From NCBI GenBank assembly GCA_007122315.1, contig SKUB01000037.1, positions 1 through 59,718 on the forward strand: 59,718 bases of DNA, in the 5' to 3' direction. The notes under the pieces are model-generated. The model was not told the DNA's origin, searched no databases, and worked only from the letters and a program-made list of their open reading frames with translations. A program made the translations under genes and the position numbers. Below, in pieces: positions 34,957 through 46,100 of the stretch (position 1 is its first letter; each line of letters begins with the position of its first letter). This DNA comes from Pseudomonadales bacterium. Its GTDB lineage: Bacteria; Pseudomonadota; Gammaproteobacteria; Pseudomonadales; Azotimanducaceae.

Positions 34957-36102
34957 ATGACGACGCTTCACGTGGCGGTGGTCGGCAAGGGTTTGATCGG
35001 CAGTGCGGCCGCCCGTCATCTGGCCGAGGCGGGCTGCGAAGTGACGCTGATCGGCCCGGACGAACCGGCGGACTATCGCAGTCACGGGGGCGTGTTCGCG
35101 GCCCACTACGACCCGGCGCGCATCACCCGCATCATGGACCGGGACCCGCTCTGGGCTGGCTGGGCCGCCGCATCCAGCAGCCGTTATGCCGCGCTCGAGG
35201 CAGCCACGGGGATGAAGTTCCACCATCCGGTGGGTTTTCTCGCCGCGGCAGGCGAAGGCAGTGACCTGCTGCCGGCCATGGAGGCCAGCGCGCGGGTGTT
35301 CGGCACGCAGACGCTGACGGATGTGCAGCATCCTTTCCGCTTGCCTCCGGGAACCGCGATCCGCTTCGAGAGTGCGCCGGGTGGTTTCATCGATGCCCGC
35401 CGCATGGTTCAGGCCCAGACGGTTGCGGCGGTTGCGGCCGGCGCCAAGGTGGTCCGGCTGCCGGTCTGGGCGCTGCGCACAGACAACGGCTTGGTGCGCG
35501 CCATCCTCGACGACGGTTCGGAAGTCCGGGCGGACCGGGTGCTGGTCTGTGCTGGTGCCTTCAGTTCGGCGGTGGGTCTCGCGCCCGGGATGCCGCTGCA
35601 GGCGGATGGACGGGTGGTGCTGCTGGCGCAGGTGGAAGACGAGCTGGCGCAGCGCCTCTCCGACATGCCGAGCCTCATTCGCGTGGATGCAGCGGCGGAC
35701 CTGACTGACATCTATCTGCTGCCGCCGGTGCGTTATCCGGACGGGAAGCGCTACATCAAGATCGGCACCGGCGCGATCAGCCATCCGCTCGATGACCTGG
35801 AGTCGTTGCAGCGGTGGTACCGGGACGGCGCGGTGGGCGATGACGCCGCGCGGCTGGCGCAGGCATTGTTCGGTTTGCTGCCGGACCTGGAAGGCACCGA
35901 CCTGCGCACGGACAACTGCGCGGTCACGACGACGCCGAGTGGCTATCCCATCATCGACTGGTCGGAGCCCGATCGAATTGCCGTCGCCTGCGGCGGCAAC
36001 GGCAAGGCGGCGAAAAGCAGCGACGAGATCGGACGCATCGCGGCCCTGCTGGTCACGGATCAGCTCGATGACCCGGGCCTCGCCGCGTCCCTGCGCGCCT
36101 GA
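34957..36102 (+). CDS. FAD-dependent oxidoreductase (DAO/glycine-oxidase-like)
   Basis: 381 aa. The N-terminal dinucleotide motif VAVVGKGLIGSAAARHLAEAG binds FAD, and the C-terminal DNCAVTTTPSGYPIIDW with VACGGNGKAAKSSDEIGRIAA is the second FAD-contact region of D-amino-acid-oxidase/sarcosine-oxidase proteins. It would oxidise an amine or amino acid with oxygen, producing peroxide. Lying just upstream of katG makes local peroxide detoxification plausible. Substrate unknown. Confidence 0.85.
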   Translation: MTTLHVAVVGKGLIGSAAARHLAEAGCEVTLIGPDEPADYRSHGGVFAAHYDPARITRIMDRDPLWAGWAAASSSRYAALEAATGMKFHHPVGFLAAAGEGSDLLPAMEASARVFGTQTLTDVQHPFRLPPGTAIRFESAPGGFIDARRMVQAQTVAAVAAGAKVVRLPVWALRTDNGLVRAILDDGSEVRADRVLVCAGAFSSAVGLAPGMPLQADGRVVLLAQVEDELAQRLSDMPSLIRVDAAADLTDIYLLPPVRYPDGKRYIKIGTGAISHPLDDLESLQRWYRDGAVGDDAARLAQALFGLLPDLEGTDLRTDNCAVTTTPSGYPIIDWSEPDRIAVACGGNGKAAKSSDEIGRIAALLVTDQLDDPGLAASLRA

Positions 36103-36224
36103 CCGCCTGACCGCACCGTCTCTCATGGGTCGCGGGCACGGCGCTGCCGGGCGGCGATCGGCGGCGGGCATCAGTTTGACGTATGTAGGCCCGGTTCCGA
36201 TGTCGCAGTCGCTTGGCAAGGCAT

Positions 36225-38600
<2,376 letters not shown>

Positions 38601-38613
38601 TGTCGACGCCCGC

Positions 38614-38647
38614 GCCGCGCGCCGCCCGCACGCGGGCGGCGCGCGGC
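38614..38647 (+). terminator. 16-bp perfect GC hairpin after katG
   Basis: Bases 38614-38629 are the exact reverse complement of 38632-38647, separated by AC, so in practice a 15-bp stem with a four-base loop. It begins 14 bp after the katG stop. Nearly every pair is G-C. No T-tract follows, so Rho-independent termination is not textbook; it may block the RNA polymerase, protect the katG mRNA 3' end or separate katG from dodecin. Confidence 0.6.
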
Positions 38648-38728
38648 TGCGTTCGTCCGACCGCCGCTTGACGCTGCGGTCGGAAGGGGTGATGGTCGAT
38701 CGGACACCCTGCCACAAGGAGAGAGATC

Positions 38729-38941
38729 ATGGCGGAGAGTGTCTACAAGGTCATCGACCTGGTCGGTACGAGCACCGAGTCGTGGGAGAAGGCGGCCAAG
38801 GCCGCGGTCGAACGCGCCGGTGCCACCGTCCGCAACCTGCGGGTCGCCGAGGTCAAAGAGCTCGACATGACCATCGACGAGAACAAGGTCTCGGCCTATC
38901 GGGCCAAGGTCAGCGTCTCATTCAAGTACGAGGGCGAGTGA
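38729..38941 (+). CDS. Dodecin family flavin-binding protein
   Basis: 70 aa. VYKVIDLVGTSTESWEKAAKAAVERAGATVRNLRVAEVKELDMTIDENKVSAYRAKVSVSFKYE matches dodecin along its whole length, including the SxxSW segment whose Trp stacks on flavin in the dodecamer. It sequesters FMN/FAD or their breakdown products and limits flavin-driven redox damage, which fits the position after katG. AGGAGAGA precedes the ATG at a good distance. Confidence 0.93.
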   Translation: MAESVYKVIDLVGTSTESWEKAAKAAVERAGATVRNLRVAEVKELDMTIDENKVSAYRAKVSVSFKYEGE

Positions 38942-39077
38942 CGCCCGGGAAGCGCTGCCTGGGAGGGCGTTGAAGGGGCCGATCGGATTGTGACGGATGG
39001 CCTCCGATCACGTCCTGCCGACGCTCTCGCGAAAGCAGCGCGGCGCAATGCCGCCGTGCACGGAGGCCTGCGTTCGA

Positions 39078-39956
39078 TCAGAGCGCCGCGCGTTCTCCGA
39101 GCTTGTCCGGATTGCGGATGAGGTAAAGGCCGCTGATGCGTCCGTCCCGCACCTGGAACCCCATCAGCGTTCGCAGGCCGTCTGCGCTGCGCAGCAGCAG
39201 CCCGAGGCGGCCGTTCACACGACGCTGTTCCACCAGTAACGGACCCTTCTGAACCCGCGCGAGGCCGACCAGGGCTCGGATCACCGCTTGGCTGCCGAAC
39301 AGCGGTCTGCGCAACGCGGCGACCTTGCCGCCGCCGTCACTCCAGAGTTGTACGTCCTCGGTCAACAGGGATGTAAGGGTCTCGATGTCGCCGTCGTCCA
39401 CGGCTTGGGAAAACGCCTGGACGACGCGGGCATGTTCGCCGGGACTGACGTCGAAGCGCGGTCGCTCCCGGGCCACCCGGCTGCGGGCGCGGGTGACCAT
39501 TTGCCTGCAGGCTGATTCGCTGCGGCCCAGGGTGGTGGCGATCTCGCCGTAGCCGACGTCGAACACTTCCCGCAGCAGAAAAGCGGCACGCTCTTCCGGC
39601 CCGAGCCGTTCGAGGGCAAGGAGCAGGGCCATGGAGATGTCCTCGGCCAGTTCGGAAGCCGAGTCCGGGCGTGGGGAATCGTCTTCGATCACCGGCTCCG
39701 GCAGCCAGCTGCCCACGTAGTCGATGCGCTGCCGCCGTGCCCAGCGCCATTGATCGATGGCGAGGCGGGTGGTGATGCGCGTGAGCCAGGCCCGTGGGTC
39801 GTTGACCTCGGCTTGATCGCAGGCCGACCAGCGCAGCCACGCCTCCTGGACCACGTCCTCGGCATCACCCACGCTGCCAAGAATGCGATAGGCCACCGCG
39901 AACAGATGCCGGCGATGGCCTTCGAATTCAGTGTCCTGGTGTGACGTTGCACTCAT
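39078..39956 (-). CDS. ECF41 family RNA polymerase sigma factor with fused SnoaL-like domain
   Basis: 292 aa. Region 2 (HLFAVAYRILGSVGDAEDVVQEAWLRW) and region 4 (LLREVFDVGYGEIATTLGRSESACRQMVTRARSRV) are joined by a linker containing YVGSWLPEP and followed by a SnoaL_2-like domain with SDGGGKVAA. WLPEP and DGGGK are the two signatures of group ECF41, where the C-terminal domain replaces an anti-sigma factor and tunes activity. The start overlaps the stop of a decayed gene (ATGA). The promoter at 40501-40527 matches the ECF41 consensus, pointing to autoregulation. Confidence 0.92.
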   Translation of the reverse strand: MSATSHQDTEFEGHRRHLFAVAYRILGSVGDAEDVVQEAWLRWSACDQAEVNDPRAWLTRITTRLAIDQWRWARRQRIDYVGSWLPEPVIEDDSPRPDSASELAEDISMALLLALERLGPEERAAFLLREVFDVGYGEIATTLGRSESACRQMVTRARSRVARERPRFDVSPGEHARVVQAFSQAVDDGDIETLTSLLTEDVQLWSDGGGKVAALRRPLFGSQAVIRALVGLARVQKGPLLVEQRRVNGRLGLLLRSADGLRTLMGFQVRDGRISGLYLIRNPDKLGERAAL

Positions 39957-40398
39957 GGCTGCCGCAGGTCTGACCCGAGGGGGGAAGTTCCAAGTGCGAC
40001 TGGGACCGTGGAGCAGGCGACCGCATGGCCCAGCGCACGTTTGAGCATGGGAGTGGCGCGGCCGCCGATGATCGCCAGGGCGAGATCGACTTCGCCCTCC
40101 GGGCCCCAGGCTGAACGGATGTCCGGGCGTAGGGATTCCGACTCTGGATCATGTTCGCACACGGCGCGCACAAAGCGACGGACCAGGGCCAGTTCGGCGC
40201 GAAGCCGACTGTCGTCGCCGGTCAGCACCGCGCGAATCTCATCGGGCCTGTTTCCGCCACGCCTGGTACGCCTGCGTACCAGCTGGTCGGGGCCCACAGC
40301 ATCCAGGTGCCATTGCCCGCCAGATAGACGGCGAGCAGTCCAAGCGTGAAGCGGACCCTGGCGGGGTGGTGGATCGAGTCTGTTTCCTCGAGGCTCAT
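39953..40398 (-). pseudogene. Broken fusion of a small membrane protein and a CMD-like gene next to ECF41
   Basis: From ATG 40398 (GAGG upstream) the frame reads a membrane-protein N-terminus (RFTLGLLAVYLAGNGTWMLWAP-type helix) that stops at 40222. In another frame the DNA continues as LRAELALVRRFVRAVCEHDPESESLRPDIRSAWGPEGEVDLALAIIGGR, a carboxymuconolactone-decarboxylase-like C-terminal half, ending at 39953 on the sigma-factor start. A deletion with frameshift near 40225-40250 therefore joined two genes. ECF41 factors are normally flanked by a COE gene (carboxymuconolactone decarboxylase, oxidoreductase or epimerase); here that partner appears ruined. A longer open frame to 40489 is probably fortuitous. 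Confidence 0.6.
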
Positions 40399-40500
40399 GG
40401 CACTGACCTCGTTCCATGAATCGTCCAATCGCGAAGCATCCTGCTATCACGGGGTTTATCGACTTCGGCGGTCCTCGTTGCGGCAGCATTCATGCGTACG

Positions 40501-40527
40501 GACGATGTGGCGTCGGTGTTTGTGACA
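40501..40527 (-). promoter_or_regulatory. ECF41-type promoter (TGTCACA-N16-CGTC)
   Basis: On the minus strand, TGTCACA (40521-40527) is followed after exactly 16 bases by CGTC (40501-40504), the reported ECF41 recognition pattern. It lies about 100 bp upstream of the decayed partner gene and reads toward the ECF41 sigma gene, so it should drive the sigma operon. Confidence 0.75.
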
Positions 40528-40636
40528 GGCTGATGGACAGCTGCCGAGGCGGAGGTGGTCTGCGCGGGAGTGCCCGACGAACGGAGTCCCGAGAGCATGC
40601 GGCAAGCGTCGAGCCCGGCTGCAGCAGCCTGGTGGG

Positions 40637-41191
40637 TTATTGGGAGTCCTCGTCCTGCGGTGGCAGGCGCTTGCCGAGCTGAGACGTCCGGGGTTCCGTG
40701 GAAGCCGGCTCCAGGGAGAAACCGAGTCTGCGACACAGCTCCAGCATGCGACCGTTCTCTCTCAATACGCTGGCGTAGAGCTGTTGAATGCCGCCGCTGC
40801 GGGCAAGGTCCCGGAGATCGAACAGCAGCCGGGTGGCGATGCCTTTGCCCTGCCAATCATCGGCCACGACGATGGCGATCTCGGCGCGATCGGTGCCGGG
40901 CTCCCGGACGTAGCGGGCAACGCCGATCTGCTCCGGGCCGTCGTCCGTGTCCACCATCGCCACGAGCGCGAGATCATCCGGATAGTGGCATTCCGTGAAG
41001 CGTTCGAGCAACGCCGGGGTCAGTTCCTTGAGGGTGGAGTGAAAGCGGTAGTAACGCGATGCCTGGGACAGCTTGCGGACGAATGCGGTTTCCCGCTCAC
41101 GGTCAGCAGGTTCGATGGGGCGGATGGTCACACGCGTCCCGTCGACGTCCATGGCGTCGTTGAAATCGGGCGTGCTCTGTACCTTGGCCAT
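40637..41191 (-). CDS. GNAT family N-acetyltransferase
   Basis: 184 aa. VTIRPIEPADRERETAFVRKLS, then AEIAIVVADDWQGKGIATRLLFDLRDLARSGGIQQLYASVLRENGRMLELCRRLGF, gives the acetyl-CoA-binding motif A (Q/RxxGxG/A as QGKGIA) and motif B of GNAT enzymes. It resembles the stand-alone acetyltransferase domain of protein lysine acetyltransferases of the Pat/YfiQ group. ATG 41191 is chosen; the open frame only extends upstream with a TTG. Confidence 0.83.
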   Translation of the reverse strand: MAKVQSTPDFNDAMDVDGTRVTIRPIEPADRERETAFVRKLSQASRYYRFHSTLKELTPALLERFTECHYPDDLALVAMVDTDDGPEQIGVARYVREPGTDRAEIAIVVADDWQGKGIATRLLFDLRDLARSGGIQQLYASVLRENGRMLELCRRLGFSLEPASTEPRTSQLGKRLPPQDEDSQ

Positions 41192-41333
41192 GAGCCGGTG
41201 CTGCAACGTCTGCGGCCACCCTAGCGTATCAGGACGTGGCGCTTAACGGGGTTCGCGTTCTCCACTTCATCTGCCCTGCTCAGCGACGAACAGTAGCCCA
41301 TCGGCTGCATGGTCCCGGGCCATCAGCAGCGGG

Positions 41334-42302
41334 TCAGGTTGTTTCGCTGATCCGCTTCAGCATGAGTTCGCACACCAGGCGACCATGACTGCTCTGCAGG
41401 AAATGACCCGCATCGGCGATGGGATCGAAGCTCCCGTTCATGCGCTCGGCCCAGCTTCGCCCCCAGTCCTCGGTGAACACGTCGTCCGCGCAGCCCCAGA
41501 TGAAGTGCGCTGGCTTAGGCCATTGCAGCAGCTGGCGGTAGTGATGGGTCTGGGCGGTACCGTTGCCGTTGTCGTAGCTGCTGGCCGGGATCGACAGCGG
41601 GAAGCGCCGGAAGCCGTTGAAGGCCGCGTCTGCCAGCCCTCGGTACGGAGCGGAGAAGCCCTGATAGACCTGCGCCGCCTTGCCGCTGAGCTGCGGATCG
41701 CGGCCTTCCACCAGCGCCGGAAAGACCACCTCCCGGCCGGCCAACCCGCCGCTCAGCAACAGCAGCAGGCCCACGTCCGGGCAGGGGCGATCGAACAGCC
41801 CGCCCTCGTGCCAGTTGGTGAACCAGTTCTTGATGGCGTCGGTGTACTGGAATTCGGGGTGATGCAGCCAGGTGTTCATGATCACCAGCCGCTCGAAGCG
41901 CTCGGGCATCGTCACCGCCTGGGCCAGGCCGATGGGCCCGCCCCAGTCTTGGCACACCAGCGTGACCCGATCGAGATCCAGACTGGTGATCAGGCTTGTG
42001 AGAATCTCGGTATGGCGGGCGATGGTGTACCAGTGGATGTCCGTCGGCTTGTCGGAACGGCCGAAGCCCATGTGATCCGGGGCGATGCAGCGGTAGCCGG
42101 CGTCGACCAGCAGCGGGATCATGTCCCGGTACAGGTAGGCCCAGGTGGGCATGCCGTGGAGCAGCAGCATCACCGGCGCGTCGCGCGGGCCCTCATCCAC
42201 GTAGTGCAGGCGGAGATCCTGCCACCGGTGGTAGTGAGGCGTGTAAGGAAAGTCGCTCAGGTCGGCGAAATTCTCGTCCGGCGTGCGCATGAAGTCGGTC
42301 AT
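41334..42302 (-). CDS. Haloalkane dehalogenase (subfamily HLD-I-like)
   Basis: 322 aa, close to DhlA length. Alpha/beta hydrolase with HGMPTWAYLY (oxyanion loop, residues 49-58), nucleophile Asp119 and halide-stabilising Trp120 in CQDWGGPIG, catalytic acid at Asp273/274 in GCADDVF and base His300 in AGHFLQ. A Trp in the cap (NWFTNWHEGG) may be the second halide ligand. Asp rather than Ser at the nucleophile elbow separates it from esterases and, with Trp next to it, favours dehalogenase over epoxide hydrolase. It converts haloalkanes to alcohols plus halide. An operator-like palindrome lies 64-90 bp upstream. Confidence 0.88.
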   Translation of the reverse strand: MTDFMRTPDENFADLSDFPYTPHYHRWQDLRLHYVDEGPRDAPVMLLLHGMPTWAYLYRDMIPLLVDAGYRCIAPDHMGFGRSDKPTDIHWYTIARHTEILTSLITSLDLDRVTLVCQDWGGPIGLAQAVTMPERFERLVIMNTWLHHPEFQYTDAIKNWFTNWHEGGLFDRPCPDVGLLLLLSGGLAGREVVFPALVEGRDPQLSGKAAQVYQGFSAPYRGLADAAFNGFRRFPLSIPASSYDNGNGTAQTHHYRQLLQWPKPAHFIWGCADDVFTEDWGRSWAERMNGSFDPIADAGHFLQSSHGRLVCELMLKRISETT

Positions 42303-42365
42303 GAGGATCCCGCTCGATGGTCATCCCTGTGGTCGCCGCCATGGCCCACGTCGAGAGCCTGGCAC

Positions 42366-42392
42366 ACTAATGACATTAAGTATGCCATAAGT
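42366..42392. promoter_or_regulatory. Operator-like palindrome upstream of haloalkane dehalogenase
   Basis: ACTAATGACA-N7-TGCCATAAGT is an inverted repeat matching at 8 of 10 arm positions, and over 30 bp the region matches the sulfatase operator at 10105-10134 at 23 positions. It is an AT-rich patch in GC-rich DNA between the aceE stop and the dehalogenase start. Probably bound by the same regulator. Confidence 0.62.
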
Positions 42393-42434
42393 ATCGGCGC
42401 CGACCATTGAGGGCGGGGCCTTGGGCTGCGAGGC

Positions 42435-45119
42435 TCAGGCCTTGGCGGCGTCGGGCTTGTCCAGGTGCAGGCCCCACTCCTTGGCCGCGGCACTGGCGGT
42501 ACCCGGTTCCACCTCGCCTTCGCGCTCCAGTAAGGCCAGGGCGGCATGGGCGATCCAGTCCGCGCTGACCTCGAAGTGGTCCCGTAGTGCCGCTCGGGAC
42601 TCGGACAGGCCGTAGCCATCGGTGCCGAGGACCGCATAGGGTCCCGGGATCCAGCGGGCGATGCTCTCGCCCAAGGTGCGCATGTAATCCGACGCCGAGA
42701 CGAACACGCCGCGCTCGTTCTCGAGCAGCGTCTCGAGGTAGCCGCGCGCCTGTTCAGCGTCGGCATTGAGCCGGTTGCGCCGGGCCACGGCATTGCCGTC
42801 GCGCAGCAGTTCGCCGTAGCTGGTCACGCTCCAGATGTGGGTGGGAATGCCGCGCGCTTCGAGCCGCTCCGCGGCCGCCTGCACCTCGACCATGATGGCG
42901 CCACTGCCGAGCAGGTGGGCCTGCCGCTTGCGGCGGCGGTCGCCTGCCGCCTCCCGGAACAGGTACATGCCGCGGATGATGCCGTCCTCGGCACCCTCGG
43001 GCATGGGCGGCATGGACTGGTTCTGGTTGGTGACCGTGACGTAGTAGAAGACGTCCTCCTGGCGGTCGTACATGGCATCGATGCCGTCGCGGATGATCAC
43101 CGCCAGTTCGTACGCGAAGGCCGGGTCGTAGCTGCGCAGGTTGGGGACGGTGCCGGCCACCAGCAGCGAATGACCATCCTGATGCTGTACGCCTTCGCCG
43201 TTCAGCGTGGTGCGCCCTGACGTCCCGCCGAGCAGGAATCCCCGGGCCATCGAGTCCCCGCAGGCCCAGATCATGTCGCCGACCCGCTGGAACCCGAACA
43301 TGGAATAGAAGATGTAGAACGGAATGGTGGGCACGCCGTGGTGGGCGTACGCCGTGCCGGCGGCCAGGAACGAAGCCATGGCGCCGGTCTCGCAGATGCC
43401 TTCCTGCAGGATCTGACCGTCCTCCGCCTCCCGGTAGGGGGCAATGCTGTCTGCATCGACGGGCTGGTAGACCTGCCCGGCGGGGGAGTAGATGCCGGCC
43501 TGGGAGAACAGTCCGTCCATGCCGAAGGTGCGCGCCTCGTCGGGCACGATGGGCACCACGTAACGGCCGAGTTCTTCGTGGCGGAGAAGCTTCGACAGCA
43601 TCCGCACCACCGCCATGGTGGTGGAGATCTGCCGCTCGCCACTGCCTTTGAGGTGATCGGCGAAGAACTCCAGCGGTGGCGCCGCGAGGCTCGGGCAGTC
43701 GACCACGCGCCGGGGCACCGCGCCGCCGAGCGCCTGGCGTCGGGCCTGCAGGTAGGCGAGTTCCTCCGAGTCCCTCGGCGGCAGGTAGAACTCCGCACGC
43801 TTGGCCGCCTCGGCGTCGATGGGAATACCGAAGCGCTGGGCCAGCTCCACCCGCTCGTCCGGGGTCAGGTTCTTCTTCTGGTGCACCGTGTTGCGACCCG
43901 CGGCCTCCCCCATGCCGTCGCCTTTCACGGTCTTGCACAGGATCACGGTGGGCTTGCCGCGGCTGGCCGCCGCCTCCGCGAAGGCTGCATAGACCTTCTT
44001 GTGATCCTGGCCGCCACGGCGGATGGTGCGGATCTCTTCGTCGGTGAGGGACTCCATCAGCGACTGCAGCTCCGGTATGTCCTCCACCCAATGCTCCCGG
44101 ACCATGTTGCCCGGCGAGACGGTGTAGAACTGATAATCGCCGTCCACGGCCTCTTCCATGCGCTGCTGCAGCAGGCCACTGCTGTCCCGCTCCAGCAGCG
44201 GGTCCCAGCCGGATCCCCAGATGACCTTGATCACGTGCCAGTCGGCGCCGCGGAAGCTGCGCTCGAGTTCCTGGATGATCTTGCCGTTGCCCCGCACCGG
44301 GCCGTCGAGCCGCTGCAGGTTGCAGTTGATCACCAGCACCAGGTTGTCGAGCTCCTCCCGCGAGGCGATGTTGATGGTGCCGAGCACCTCCGGCTCGTCC
44401 GCCTCGCCGTCGCCGATGAAGCACCAGACCCGGCCGCTGTCGGGTTGCTTCAGACCCCGACGCTCGAGGTACTTGGCGAAGCGGGCCTGATGGATCGCCG
44501 ACGGTGTCGACAGTCCCATGGACGCCGTAGGCATGGTCCAGAAATCCGGCAGGCGCCGCGGGTGCGGGTACGAGGAGAGGCCGCCTTCCGGTGCGAGCTC
44601 GCGACGGAAATTCGTGAGCTGTGCTGCGGTCAGGCGTCCTTCGAGGAAGGCCCGGGCGTAAACGCCGGGTGCGGCGTGGGCCTGGACATGGACCTGATCG
44701 CCGCCGCCTTCGGCCTCGCGGCCGTGGAAGAAGTGATTGAAGCCGACCTCGAGCATGGTGGCGCAGGACATGTAGGTGGCGATGTGGCCGCCCACGCCGG
44801 AGCCGGAGTCGTAGGCCTTGAGCACCATGGCCGCGGCGTTCCAGCGAATCAGGTTCTCCAGGCGCTGCTCGAGGGCGATGTCCCCTGGATAGCGGGGCTG
44901 GGCACGCACCGGAATGGTGTTGACGTAGGGCGTGTTCAGCGCGGCCTCGGGCAGAACCAGGCCGGAGCGGGACGCCTCCTGCTGCAGCCGCCGCAGCAGT
45001 TCCTGGGCGCGTTCGTCGCCCTGCTCGCGCAGCACGGACTCGAAGGCATCCAGCCACTCCTGGACTTCTTCGGCCCAGAGATCTTCGACCTGATTGCGTC
45101 GCATTACCTTTCCAGCCAT
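42435..45119 (-). CDS. aceE: Pyruvate dehydrogenase E1 component, homodimeric type
   Basis: 894 aa, the full AceE length. The thiamine-diphosphate motif GDGEADEPEVLGTINIA is present, as are the DNLVLVINCNLQRLDGPVRGNGKIIQELE region and the central FQRVGDMIWACGDSMARGFLLGGTSGRTTLNGEG. It decarboxylates pyruvate and acetylates the lipoyl E2 subunit. ATG 45119 follows GGAG by seven bases; a GTG one codon earlier is also possible. No aceF or lpd is adjacent in this window, which is unusual since they commonly form an operon. Confidence 0.95.
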   Translation of the reverse strand: MAGKVMRRNQVEDLWAEEVQEWLDAFESVLREQGDERAQELLRRLQQEASRSGLVLPEAALNTPYVNTIPVRAQPRYPGDIALEQRLENLIRWNAAAMVLKAYDSGSGVGGHIATYMSCATMLEVGFNHFFHGREAEGGGDQVHVQAHAAPGVYARAFLEGRLTAAQLTNFRRELAPEGGLSSYPHPRRLPDFWTMPTASMGLSTPSAIHQARFAKYLERRGLKQPDSGRVWCFIGDGEADEPEVLGTINIASREELDNLVLVINCNLQRLDGPVRGNGKIIQELERSFRGADWHVIKVIWGSGWDPLLERDSSGLLQQRMEEAVDGDYQFYTVSPGNMVREHWVEDIPELQSLMESLTDEEIRTIRRGGQDHKKVYAAFAEAAASRGKPTVILCKTVKGDGMGEAAGRNTVHQKKNLTPDERVELAQRFGIPIDAEAAKRAEFYLPPRDSEELAYLQARRQALGGAVPRRVVDCPSLAAPPLEFFADHLKGSGERQISTTMAVVRMLSKLLRHEELGRYVVPIVPDEARTFGMDGLFSQAGIYSPAGQVYQPVDADSIAPYREAEDGQILQEGICETGAMASFLAAGTAYAHHGVPTIPFYIFYSMFGFQRVGDMIWACGDSMARGFLLGGTSGRTTLNGEGVQHQDGHSLLVAGTVPNLRSYDPAFAYELAVIIRDGIDAMYDRQEDVFYYVTVTNQNQSMPPMPEGAEDGIIRGMYLFREAAGDRRRKRQAHLLGSGAIMVEVQAAAERLEARGIPTHIWSVTSYGELLRDGNAVARRNRLNADAEQARGYLETLLENERGVFVSASDYMRTLGESIARWIPGPYAVLGTDGYGLSESRAALRDHFEVSADWIAHAALALLEREGEVEPGTASAAAKEWGLHLDKPDAAKA

Positions 45120-45186
45120 CACTGCTCTCCACCGGCGAGGGCGATTATAGGGGTCCTCCGGGGTCCCTGGCCCGTTTTCGGGGTGA

Positions 45187-45216
45187 TTGGTTTCATCAAG
45201 CGATGAGTGCTATAAC
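45187..45216 (+). promoter_or_regulatory. Candidate sigma-70 promoter of the first alpha/beta hydrolase gene
   Basis: TTGGTT, an 18-base spacer, then TATAAC, about 60 bp before ATG 45276 in the divergent region with aceE. Reasonable but not exact match to the consensus. Confidence 0.4.
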
Positions 45217-45275
45217 GAAAGTCAGTGCCTAATGTGCGGGTCCGACGCAGAGTCCGCCGTGGCAGGAGAGCGTGC

Positions 45276-46100
45276 ATGAATGACATGAGCCTGGATCCGA
45301 CCCAGGTACGGCCTGCGGCCAAGTCCCGTACTGCCGGCCCCCACTTGCTGCTGACCCTGGCCGAAGCCCAGCGCGCCTTGCTCGAGGCCAGTTCCATGGT
45401 GACCTTGAGCCCGCTGATGCGGACCTTGCCCCGGGGTGACGGTCACGGGGTCATGGTGCTGCCGGGCTTCATGGCGACAGATCAATCTACTGCCCTGTTC
45501 CGCCGTCACCTGCGGCGGCTCGACTATCAGGCCCTGCCCTGGAACTTTGGCCGCAACCTCGGTCCGCGGGGCTCGCTGATGGAAGACATGGTGGGCTCGG
45601 TCAAGCGATTGGCGGATTCGACCGGGGCTGCAGTGTCCCTGATCGGCCAGTCTCTCGGTGGCATTTACGCGCGCGAGATTGCCCGGGTGATCCCCGCTGA
45701 AGTCAGACAGGTGATCAGTCTCGGCAGTCCGTTTGGCACCATGGATGGCAACGGCACGAATCCCGGCGTGGCCCGGCTGTTCGAGCTGTCCACCGGCCGC
45801 AGTGCGGCCGAAGCCCGCCGTGAGCACGGTTTCACTGACATGCAGGCACCGCCGCCGGTGCCGAGCACGGCTATCTTCAGCAAGAGCGACGGCATTGCCC
45901 ACTGGCGCATCTGCATCGAGCGCGACACGCCGACCACCGACAACGTGGAGATCGTCGGCAGTCACTGCGGCATGGCGTTCAACCCGGTGGTGCTCTGGAT
46001 CGTGGCGGACAGGCTGGCCCAGGCTGCCGGCCACTGGCAGCGCTTTGCCCGCAGCGGTGTGCGGCGCTATCTGTTCCCCGGGCCCATATTCGCGCCCTGA
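45276..46100 (+). CDS. Alpha/beta hydrolase, paralogue A of the PHA locus
   Basis: 274 aa. GHGVMVLPGFMATDQSTALFRRHLRRLDYQALPWNFGRNLGPRG leads to the nucleophile elbow GQSLGG with Ser126; SLGSPFG, SKSDGIAHW (acid region) and SHCGMAFNP (His) follow. This lipase/PGAP1-like pattern recurs in the gene at 47663, with which it shares the same block order. Function unknown; the setting suggests storage-lipid or PHA turnover. AGGAG precedes ATG 45276. The 3' end overlaps the convergent DUF6489 gene by 34 bp. Confidence 0.78.
   Translation: MNDMSLDPTQVRPAAKSRTAGPHLLLTLAEAQRALLEASSMVTLSPLMRTLPRGDGHGVMVLPGFMATDQSTALFRRHLRRLDYQALPWNFGRNLGPRGSLMEDMVGSVKRLADSTGAAVSLIGQSLGGIYAREIARVIPAEVRQVISLGSPFGTMDGNGTNPGVARLFELSTGRSAAEARREHGFTDMQAPPPVPSTAIFSKSDGIAHWRICIERDTPTTDNVEIVGSHCGMAFNPVVLWIVADRLAQAAGHWQRFARSGVRRYLFPGPIFAP

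Noticed and set aside
42754-45132. A 792-residue open frame on the minus strand
   Set aside because: It is an out-of-frame shadow of aceE in GC-rich DNA; its composition is Arg/Gly/Pro-rich without motifs, while the aceE frame matches a known enzyme throughout.
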